Source of the DNA: 43-108 sp001915545
GTDB lineage: Bacteria; Bacteroidota; Bacteroidia; Bacteroidales; Bacteroidaceae
Length of the DNA: 64,000 nucleotides
Direction of reading: 5' to 3'
Assembly: GCA_902491215.1 (NCBI GenBank)
Contig: CABUGV010000013.1
Location: forward strand, 15,439 to 79,438
The notes under the pieces were generated by a model that worked only from the letters and a program-made list of their open reading frames with translations, made no database searches and was not told the origin of the DNA. Each line of letters starts with the position of its first letter. The stretch's first letter is position 1. The position numbers and the translations under genes were made by a program. Below are positions 39,261 to 46,289 of this stretch, one piece after another.

Positions 39261-39579
39261 ACTACATCAATTTTTGGATTTTTCGGGTAAAAATACGAAA
39301 AACCACGCATTCGCGCCCTACAAACCTTCAACCTTTTCATCCAAGCGAGCCCTCATCTGAAAAATTGCGAGCGCCCGCAATCATTTTTCCGAGCGCTCAT
39401 AATTTTGTCCGCGAGCCCTCGCAGACATCAAGATTCGCCCTCATACAAAAAAGCAGACAGATCATTTTAAACCATTCTTGTTCAGCGCAGTCATAACCGA
39501 CAATAATGTTTTTAACACATATAATTGCATAAAAAAAATCATTTTTACTAAATTTGGGAAAACCAAAAATCAATATGAT
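39261..39579. other. Intergenic region between GNAT gene and head-GIN lipoprotein: repeats, no gene seen
   Basis: These 319 bases contain the GC-rich repeat block B (39343-39444) and an AT-rich stretch just before the lipoprotein gene. No convincing coding sequence or strong promoter pair is seen. Confidence 0.55.
39343..39444. repeat. REP-like GC-rich intergenic repeat, copy B
   Basis: The block contains GCGAGCCCTCATCTG, GCGAGCGCCCGCAATCAT, the inverted CGAGCGCTCATAA and GCGAGCCCTCGCAGACATC. The central part matches copy A at 14170-14205 closely, and the last unit matches the first unit of copy A. The block is therefore built from three units of a shared GCGAGCnCnCGCA repeat. Confidence 0.6.
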
Positions 39580-40518
39580 ATGAACAGAAAGCACACACCA
39601 GCAATAAGAACGTTTCGTAATACACTCAAGCAGTTATGTACATATACAATCCTCGCGGCTTCAATTACGGCCTGCACATCCAGAGCTTACAAAGTTGCCG
39701 ACGACGACCGCTTCCTCATTCAGGGCACACAGATGGAAAATGTAGGCGAAAGCGGTGTAACAAATGTGCTTGAACTGAAGGATTTCAAATCCATAAACTG
39801 CCACTCCACCGGAAACATTGAATTCATACAGAGTCCAGACTACAGCGTGAGACTTTCCGGTCCTGAATCATTCGTACGAAACACTGCGTGCTACGTAAAG
39901 AACGGTGTACTCCACATCCACAACAAGCGCAATGTAAAGGTTGAAGGCGCCGGTGCCGGACATCTAATCATAAAAATAAGCGCACCGAGTCTACGCCACG
40001 TAAAACTCTCAGGCACATCGCGTTTCTTCTCCGAAAAACTTGATTTGTCGGCATTCGATCTGACAGTTTCCGGAGTAGCACGCTTCAGATGCCACGACAT
40101 AAAATGTACAGACCTCACTGTTATCGGCGAAGAGGCCTCACGCATGCGCATAGGTGCAATCGATGCAGAGGATGCATCATTCACCATATCAGGTGCATCA
40201 AGATGCGGAATAGGCATCAATGCACGCAAGCTTGACATAAAAGCCAGCGATGCAGCCAGAAGCCATTTCTCGGCACAAACAAAAACTCTCACAGCAAACA
40301 ACAGCGGAGCAGCATCAATGAACCTGCAGTTCAAAGGCGAAAAAGCCAGAATCAACGGCTCCGGAGCATCACGTACGGAGATGGACATAGACTGCAGCGA
40401 CCTTTTGGTTCAAAACAGCGGAACGGCATCTATAGACATTGCCGGACGTGCTCTTAAACAGGACATCAAGTCAACTGGAAAAGCTGTTATAAATACCGAA
40501 AAACTGCGTTTCGAATAA
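39580..40518 (+). CDS. Head-GIN-domain (DUF2807) lipoprotein
   Basis: Starting at ATG 39580 the protein has 312 residues with a lipoprotein-type signal (lipobox ASITAC). An upstream in-frame start at 39478 would bury the signal. The mature part is a right-handed beta-helix of short repeats such as VKLSGTSRF, LTVSGVARFRC, FTISGASRCGI and ARINGSGASRTEM, the putative autotransporter-adhesin head-GIN (DUF2807) pattern. It is probably surface-exposed or periplasmic and of unknown role. It is monocistronic, ending at a bidirectional terminator. Confidence 0.85.
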   Translation: MNRKHTPAIRTFRNTLKQLCTYTILAASITACTSRAYKVADDDRFLIQGTQMENVGESGVTNVLELKDFKSINCHSTGNIEFIQSPDYSVRLSGPESFVRNTACYVKNGVLHIHNKRNVKVEGAGAGHLIIKISAPSLRHVKLSGTSRFFSEKLDLSAFDLTVSGVARFRCHDIKCTDLTVIGEEASRMRIGAIDAEDASFTISGASRCGIGINARKLDIKASDAARSHFSAQTKTLTANNSGAASMNLQFKGEKARINGSGASRTEMDIDCSDLLVQNSGTASIDIAGRALKQDIKSTGKAVINTEKLRFE

Positions 40519-40568
40519 CATACAGTATTAGGATTATCGCTCAAGGATATATAACCGGAACGATACAC

Positions 40569-40625
40569 AAAAGACTCCGCGGATCTACTTGCATTTGCAG
40601 TTGCAAGCTGATCCGCGGAGTCTTT
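40569..40625. terminator. Bidirectional terminator between convergent genes
   Basis: AAAGACTCCGCGGATC pairs perfectly with GATCCGCGGAGTCTTT. A short A-rich left flank and T-rich right flank serve both strands. Confidence 0.85.
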
Positions 40626-40662
40626 ATTATAAACATTTGTGACATTTCGCCTTTAAGCACTG

Positions 40663-42654
40663 TCAGTCAATACGTTCAATGGTGAAATGATATGTCAATG
40701 ACCCATCATTCCACATGCTGAAATTAGTGCCCCACAAATTGTTGCTGAGATTGAAATGTATGCCACCGTCAAGAGAAGGATAATCAGTTGAATAATTTAT
40801 GCCCCCGGCTTCGCCCACTCCCACAAGAAAAGCTTCACGGCTCCATATCCTATATGTGGCAGAAGCTGTCTCAACATCAACGTATCTATCTATTCCGTGC
40901 ATCTGGCGGTTTCCACCCTTAACCACATCCATGACATCTACGCGTTCACCGATTTTTTCAGCAATCACACGTTTGATATCTGGAGCGCCGAATGACAGCC
41001 AATAAGATTCAGGAAGACGCACGGCCGGTTTGCCGACTATTGTCAGTGCCAGATCTACCACAGAGCCATTCTTAGATGTACGCATGTCAGCATAAATATG
41101 CAACGGATACATACGTTGGTCCACTCCTGGTCTATAAGGGAATGCCAATTCGCAACTCTCGTGTTTTCCGGATTTGCCACCTGTGCGTACAACTTCGGCA
41201 TATATGGATGCGCTTACAGCCGCAGACCTGTCGAGGCCAGTCTTGCCAAGATCATCATAGGCCCACCAGTCGTGGCATCTCAGATACGATTTTAAAAACT
41301 CATCGTAATCTGTGCTATTGTACGTACGATATACCAATCCATCAATTGTAAGCTCTCCGTCAGAAAACAGAGGCATGCTCCACTTTGAAACATTACATTC
41401 ATCTACGGATTCCATAGAAGCAAGATGCAGATCATCGGTATCTTCAACCTTGTGCATTTCCTTTATAGCTTCCTTCTGCAGACGTTTCGGCAACATTGAT
41501 ATTGCCTTGTAGATATATTCATCTATTTCAGCCCACGAACGTTCAACCTTGCGGAACGGTTCAGTCGTACGAGCCTGAAGGAATTCATCAGTATCGTATT
41601 TGTCCCAATTTGCCAAATGGGTCTTTATATCCATTCCTTGAGTATGCTCAGCAATAAGCCCCAATTCGACGGCAAAATCAATAGACACGGGACTGTCCTT
41701 GACTATTTTACCTTCTGCAATCCAACGTGAATACAAGGCCGAAAGAGCTCTGAACTTTGCCATTCGTATTGGAGAACTGCCGTAACCGTATATCCATGTA
41801 TCGCCGATTTCTGAAGTTACAACCGGCAACTTATCTTTCATTTGCAGAAGAGCACCGGCTATTTCGTTGAAAGACGAAGGAATTAGTTCTGCTTTTGGAT
41901 AACGTTTACGAAGATCTGCATAAATAGCCTTTACCTGCTCGTATGTATGCGGTCCGTGGTTGTCACCTGTGAAATTTACAGATATAACAGACTTACCATC
42001 AGGCATCAAACTTTCAGAACCGTAGCTTTGCTGATAGACAAGGATTATTTCACTGCCGTCGACGTCGCGCCATAGGCAAAATTCGGGCACGGACGGCACA
42101 GGCGAAGCAGGATTGACTCCCACATGAAGCATGGCTATACCGGCACGGCTCATCGGCGAAATGATGCTTCGTGTGTGTCCGGGAACATCTGTCATCTTTG
42201 CCGCAATGGTTTTCTTTCCATACTTTTTGTCCAGATCACGTGAAACAAGCAGGCATGTTTCAAAAAGATCACGATTTATGACTTCTGACTCAACAGTGTA
42301 AGGCACAGCATTCCACACTATGTCGCCACGTTCTACAGCCCGATCGAAGCGAGCCTTTGCTTCAGTGGAAGCCTGTTTAAGATATTCCCTTACAAGCCAT
42401 GCTCCTGTTGTCCATACATAGCGTTCAGAAGCATGCTCACTCTCCAGTTTTTCAGAGAGGTCGATTGCCTTGGGAATAAATTCATTTATGTAGCGTTCAG
42501 TGACTACCGAACTCAAATCGGTGAAACCGACATCAAGATGTGTCTTGAATACGACATAAACCTTATCTACATTTTCAGGAGTGCTTTGGGCACGAAGAGG
42601 CAAATATGCAAAGATAACCGCCAATGCCGCAAAAAATAATATTGAACGTTTCAT
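40663..42654 (-). CDS. DUF5054 / GH38-like secreted glycosidase
   Basis: This 663-residue protein has a signal peptide ending YLPLRAQ. The N-terminal VYVVFKTHLDVGFTDLSS resembles the metal-binding HxD start of GH38 alpha-mannosidases, and KMTDVPGHTRSIISPMSRAGI and TSEIGDTWIYGYGSSP are further conserved parts of the DUF5054 family. The C-terminal half is a beta-sandwich. It probably cleaves a glycan; substrate specificity is not known. It stands alone, divergent from the first BlaI gene, with 401 bases between them. Confidence 0.78.
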   Translation of the reverse strand: MKRSILFFAALAVIFAYLPLRAQSTPENVDKVYVVFKTHLDVGFTDLSSVVTERYINEFIPKAIDLSEKLESEHASERYVWTTGAWLVREYLKQASTEAKARFDRAVERGDIVWNAVPYTVESEVINRDLFETCLLVSRDLDKKYGKKTIAAKMTDVPGHTRSIISPMSRAGIAMLHVGVNPASPVPSVPEFCLWRDVDGSEIILVYQQSYGSESLMPDGKSVISVNFTGDNHGPHTYEQVKAIYADLRKRYPKAELIPSSFNEIAGALLQMKDKLPVVTSEIGDTWIYGYGSSPIRMAKFRALSALYSRWIAEGKIVKDSPVSIDFAVELGLIAEHTQGMDIKTHLANWDKYDTDEFLQARTTEPFRKVERSWAEIDEYIYKAISMLPKRLQKEAIKEMHKVEDTDDLHLASMESVDECNVSKWSMPLFSDGELTIDGLVYRTYNSTDYDEFLKSYLRCHDWWAYDDLGKTGLDRSAAVSASIYAEVVRTGGKSGKHESCELAFPYRPGVDQRMYPLHIYADMRTSKNGSVVDLALTIVGKPAVRLPESYWLSFGAPDIKRVIAEKIGERVDVMDVVKGGNRQMHGIDRYVDVETASATYRIWSREAFLVGVGEAGGINYSTDYPSLDGGIHFNLSNNLWGTNFSMWNDGSLTYHFTIERID

Positions 42655-42740
42655 ACCATAAGATTTAAGTGAATCATACGTCTAAATATAATGATTTATG
42701 CAGAGATACAGAATGGAATATGAATATAATACACCAAACA

Positions 42741-42806
42741 GTCAATACAGCATGCAAATCGGTCAACACAGCATAAATGCCATTAAATACCAAACAGTCA
42801 ACTCAG
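42741..42806 (+). repeat. Three GTCAAYWCAG repeats, candidate operator
   Basis: GTCAATACAG (42741), GTCAACACAG (42762) and GTCAACTCAG (42797) lie in one intergenic region at spacings of 21 and 35 bases. The first and third are preceded by ACCAAACA or ACCAAACA-like bases. They are 87-143 bases upstream of the DUF5054 gene and could bind a regulator. This is inference. Confidence 0.4.
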
Positions 42807-43000
42807 ACTTTTTACATATAAAATATAAATGGATACACCCCCAATTTGTAAAAAGACTGTTGCCTGTCATTAGAAATATATCAGATACATAAACACGCAT
42901 TCGGCCTTATGGGAGGAAATAAAACAAAAGTGTAAATTTTACGCCAATACTCAAAAAATCAAGAAAATGCAAGTCTGCAGCATAATTTAACTATATATAT

Positions 43001-43014
43001 TAGTTTTCAAACTA
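43001..43014. promoter_or_regulatory. Dyad TAGTTT-TC-AAACTA, candidate BlaI operator (copy 1)
   Basis: A perfect inverted repeat of six bases with a two-base spacer, ending 42 bases before the BlaI start codon. BlaI/MecI repressors bind dyads upstream of their own genes, so autoregulation is plausible. The same dyad is present at copy 2. Confidence 0.5.
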
Positions 43015-43055
43015 TTAATTACAGTTATTTGCAGATACAATATCTTAAAGGTAAT

Positions 43056-43433
43056 ATGAATATGGAAAGCAAAACGAAAAGACTCACTGCAAAGGAAGAG
43101 GAAGTCATGGGATTCTTCTGGACAAACGGGCCTATGTTTGTAAAACAGATTGTGGAGATGTACGACGAACCACGCCCCCACTTCAACACCATATCGACAA
43201 TTGTGCGTGGACTTGAAGAGAAGGGATACCTCACACACAAGACTTACGGAAACACATACGAGTACAGCGCTGTGGTATCGGAGACGGAATACAAGCGCGG
43301 AAGACTGAGGAGCGTCGTCGACAAATACTTCGGCAATTCGTTCATGGGAGCCGTCTCGGCATTCGTGGAGGAAGAGGACATATCTGTCGACGAGCTGAAG
43401 GAACTCATCCGAAAGGTTGAGGAAGGAAAATAA
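43056..43433 (+). CDS. BlaI/MecI-family transcriptional repressor (copy 1)
   Basis: This 125-residue winged-helix repressor reads MNMESKTKRLTAKEEEVMGFFWTNGPMFVKQIVEMY, with a recognition helix around FNTISTIVRGLEEKGYLTHK and a C-terminal dimerisation helix (LRSVVDKYFGNSFMGAVSAF). It is released from DNA after cleavage triggered by an M56-type sensor, the gene of which follows by 27 bases. I prefer the ATG at 43056; a TTG at 43029 would overlap the regulatory region. The nucleotide sequence is the same as copy 2 at 52787. Confidence 0.93.
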   Translation: MNMESKTKRLTAKEEEVMGFFWTNGPMFVKQIVEMYDEPRPHFNTISTIVRGLEEKGYLTHKTYGNTYEYSAVVSETEYKRGRLRSVVDKYFGNSFMGAVSAFVEEEDISVDELKELIRKVEEGK

Positions 43434-43460
43434 GTCTAACCCTTTAAAACCGGAGTTTTC

Positions 43461-44795
43461 ATGGAAATCACAATCTTGCTATATCTGTTTAAGGCGTGCC
43501 TGTGCTCGGCCATATTCGCTGCTGTATACGGACTTCTGCTAAGAAAGGAAACCTTCCACCGTCTCAACCGCACGATACTGCTTGCTTCCATCGCGGCTTC
43601 GCTTATACTGCCGGCCGTAAACTGGAACTCGGCGGGAATAAGCAGTCCTGCGCTGGGAAGGGAACGGACACAGGTAGTGACAACCGTGCTCAACAATATT
43701 GTCGTAACTCCGGACTCAGAGAATGTACGTTCTGCTGAGGGCCTTTCTACGGCTGAGCTGTTGATGGCGCTGTACCTTGCAGGCGTTTTCTTCATGTTTG
43801 CAAAAAACGGAGCCGTTGCCGTATACATAAGCAAGACCATGAGAAAAAGCCGGAAAATGATTTCTCCGCAGGGAAGACGCATGTACGTAAGCAGAAAGAA
43901 AACGCCTTCGTTCTGCTGGATGGGAAGGATTGTGGTTTCTGGGGATGACGTTGCACCAGACTGCGGAGGATATATTGTCAGGCATGAAGAGGCTCATGCC
44001 TCGCTGGGGCACAGCATAGACCTCACATTGGCTGAGATTTTCACCGGTGTGCTATGGTTCTGGCCTTCGGCATGGATGCTGAAAAGATATCTCAAGGAGG
44101 TGCATGAATACGAGGCTGACAGACGGGTGCTGGAAACCGAAGGATGCAGCGCCAGGACGTACCAGATGCTTATGATTAAGAAGGTGGCAGGGCCGAAGCT
44201 CTACAATGCGGCCAGCTGCTTCAACTATAATTCACTAAAAAAACGTATTACTATGATGAACAAAAAGGATTCAGGACGATGGGCCTTGGCAAAAAGCCTG
44301 TGCCTCATCCCGGCCGTAGGTGCAGCGGTATGTCTTGCGGCCTGCGTAGGCAACGGAGAAAACAAGAATGCTGAAAGCAATGCTGAAGCAAAGGACACGG
44401 CAACTGTGGACAACAGCAAAGCGGAAACAAAGGTTGCAAAGTTTGATTCAAAAGTTGCAGCTCGTGATTCAGGAACAGAGACCGTTATGGACAAATGCGA
44501 CGTGATGCCGGAGTTTCCTGGAGGTGAAAGCAGTATGATGAAATTTATAGCTGAAAATGCCGAATATCCTAAAGAAGCTGCAGAAAAAGGCATAAAAGGA
44601 AAAGTGCTGGTGGAATTCGTTGTTGAACGAGACGGAAGCATAAACGAAGTGAAAATCAAGAAAAGCGCTGACCCTATACTCGACAAAGAAGCCATACGCA
44701 TAGCTAAGGCAATGCCGAAATGGAAGCCTGGCACTATAGACGGAAAAACCGTAAGAGTCAAGCATGTAATGCCTTTAACGTTCTCGTACAACTAA
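43461..44795 (+). CDS. M56 (BlaR1-like) sensor peptidase fused to TonB C-terminal domain (copy 1)
   Basis: This 444-residue inner-membrane protein has helices at about residues 4-26, 38-54 and 97-122, then a cytoplasmic zinc peptidase with HEEAH at 175-179 and a downstream HEYEAD (215-220). A fourth membrane segment (274-296, ending CLAAC) leads to a charged periplasmic linker and a TonB C-terminal domain from about residue 350 (VMPEFPGGESSMMKFIAENAEYPKEA...). BlaR1-type proteins sense signals and cleave their BlaI partner. The TonB-like tail may contact outer-membrane receptors, fitting the GLPGLI/receptor genes that follow. Residues 1-275 are identical to copy 2; the tail differs. Confidence 0.9.
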   Translation: MEITILLYLFKACLCSAIFAAVYGLLLRKETFHRLNRTILLASIAASLILPAVNWNSAGISSPALGRERTQVVTTVLNNIVVTPDSENVRSAEGLSTAELLMALYLAGVFFMFAKNGAVAVYISKTMRKSRKMISPQGRRMYVSRKKTPSFCWMGRIVVSGDDVAPDCGGYIVRHEEAHASLGHSIDLTLAEIFTGVLWFWPSAWMLKRYLKEVHEYEADRRVLETEGCSARTYQMLMIKKVAGPKLYNAASCFNYNSLKKRITMMNKKDSGRWALAKSLCLIPAVGAAVCLAACVGNGENKNAESNAEAKDTATVDNSKAETKVAKFDSKVAARDSGTETVMDKCDVMPEFPGGESSMMKFIAENAEYPKEAAEKGIKGKVLVEFVVERDGSINEVKIKKSADPILDKEAIRIAKAMPKWKPGTIDGKTVRVKHVMPLTFSYN

Positions 44796-45270
44796 GAAAT
44801 ACTCTTAATCTCTTTGGCATAATATATCCTATTCTCGAAGGCAGACACAGACTAAAGTAATATCTGTCTACAGAATATGGAATTTATGATTACATCATAT
44901 CTACTTTTGTAGAAGGGGGAACAACCATTCTCTTTTATTAAATATGGAAAACATTTTATAGCCGAAACGCCTATGTAAAATCAGATGGCATAAGCAATGA
45001 CTATATGAACCCCAATTACAAGCAATATTATTGGTGCTTGTGATTCCAATGCTCTTACGAACCATAGTAGGAAGACAGTATGTCGTCCTATAGCTGGTCT
45101 ATTATCTATTTACATACTGTTGTGATGGTGTCTCACAAAAAGACACATTGCAACGGCAAGCCCTTTCATTTTTAAATTTTAAGAACCTTAATCAGCAACA
45201 CATGAGAAAATACAGAAGAAACAAAAGTTTTTCAATGAAAAATGTAAAGTACCATTCTAAACAGAATATT
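44796..45270. other. Intergenic region before the first GLPGLI gene; one -7 box, no gene
   Basis: These 475 bases hold a TACTTTTG -7 box at 44902-44909 and small hairpins (CAAGCA...TGCTTG near 45022-45045; GTGTCT...AGACAC near 45130-45147). The open frame from 45148 upstream of the signal peptide is not domain-like. A separate transcript for the GLPGLI-receptor pair is possible. Confidence 0.5.
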
Positions 45271-46134
45271 ATGAAAAAGCTCGCATTATTGTTAATCATT
45301 ACACTTTGTCCTAATCTGATTATTGCACAGCCAAAGCAGAACGGGCGCGCACCAGTCCGTGAGAAGCGCGGTTACAATCAACGTGCCGGCATTGACACTG
45401 CTAAATTACGTATTCTCTATGCACTCAACGCTAAGGATATCAAGAATGAAGATACTTACATTGATCTCGGAAAGTTGGAAGTTGGCAAACGGATAAAGAA
45501 ATACAGCAGTGAATTTCTTGCTATATCCGACCAAAAAGCAATCCAGTGGAAAAGGGAAAACAAGTTCACAGGAAACGTTCCGATGAGTTTCTGGATTGGA
45601 GGCCAAAAGGAGCACCAAAATCACTGGAGCGAACTGGTGTATTCGGACTACATAATACGTGGCAATAAACTGACGGAGTACGCCTGTTTTCCCTTTTTGG
45701 CCGAACGCGAAAACAGCAAGTATACAGAGCCGTGGCCTCTGATGAAATGGACGCTTTCAGGTGAGCAGCAGAACATTCTTGGACATATATGTCAGAAAGC
45801 GACATGCCACTTCCGTGGACGTGATTTTGTAGCATGGTTTGCCAAGGATATACCAATCAAGGGCGGACCGTGGAAATTCGGAGGACTGCCGGGCTGTATC
45901 CTTAAAGTCTATGATGTACAGAAAATCTATGTTTGGGAGGCTGTGGCCATTGAAAGCGGTACATTCATAATCTCACAGTATCCAGATAAATTATACCCAA
46001 AGTCCACCCGAAAGAGCGTTTGGCAACGACAGAAAAAATACAACAGCGACTACTGGAATGCCATTGGTTGGATCAGCTTAGAAGGTAGAGGTACACCCCC
46101 AAAGAAAGCCTTTGAACCTTTAGAAAAAGAATAA
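45271..46134 (+). CDS. GLPGLI-family secreted protein A
   Basis: Starting at ATG 45271 (MKKLALLLIITLCPNLIIAQ, signal peptide) the protein has 287 residues. The family core is AWFAKDIPIKGGPWKFGGLPGCILKVYD; the canonical GLPGLI motif reads GLPGCI here. A preceding CQKATCHFRGRDFVAWF block is shared with paralogue C. The family is found next to TonB-dependent receptors in Bacteroidetes and has no defined function; an envelope or periplasmic partner role is likely. The receptor gene starts 155 bases downstream. Confidence 0.88.
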   Translation: MKKLALLLIITLCPNLIIAQPKQNGRAPVREKRGYNQRAGIDTAKLRILYALNAKDIKNEDTYIDLGKLEVGKRIKKYSSEFLAISDQKAIQWKRENKFTGNVPMSFWIGGQKEHQNHWSELVYSDYIIRGNKLTEYACFPFLAERENSKYTEPWPLMKWTLSGEQQNILGHICQKATCHFRGRDFVAWFAKDIPIKGGPWKFGGLPGCILKVYDVQKIYVWEAVAIESGTFIISQYPDKLYPKSTRKSVWQRQKKYNSDYWNAIGWISLEGRGTPPKKAFEPLEKE

Positions 46135-46289
46135 GACATATTACATAACCGACCAAAATAGAAAAAGCATCATTATCTAATTTTCAGCGGCTTTGCTGAT
46201 TGCCGGCAACACAGTCTGCAAAGTTAAAAGGTAAGGCTGTACGTTCGAAGATGCAGCTTGCCACTCCATTTAGATTTAAATAACAGCCA

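Larger units (their letters stand above)
42655..43055. other. Intergenic region between divergent DUF5054 and BlaI genes: regulatory repeats, no gene
   Basis: These 401 AT-rich bases contain three GTCAAYWCAG repeats (42741-42806) and an inverted repeat at 43001-43014. From 42981 the sequence is the start of the duplicated block. A 64-codon frame at 42698-42892 has no family features and I do not call it. Confidence 0.6.
42981..44284 (+). repeat. Direct repeat, copy 1 (BlaI plus M56 N-terminal region)
   Basis: By eye this 1,304-base block is identical to 52712-54015, at a constant offset of 9,731. It includes the BlaI promoter region, the whole BlaI gene and the first 275 or so codons of the M56 gene. 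The first mismatch is C/A at 44285/54016; sequences then diverge progressively. Confidence 0.9.

Noticed and set aside
42698..42892. 64-codon open frame between DUF5054 and BlaI genes
   Set aside because: No signal peptide, no recognisable domain, AT-rich and overlapping the repeat motifs; it looks like chance.
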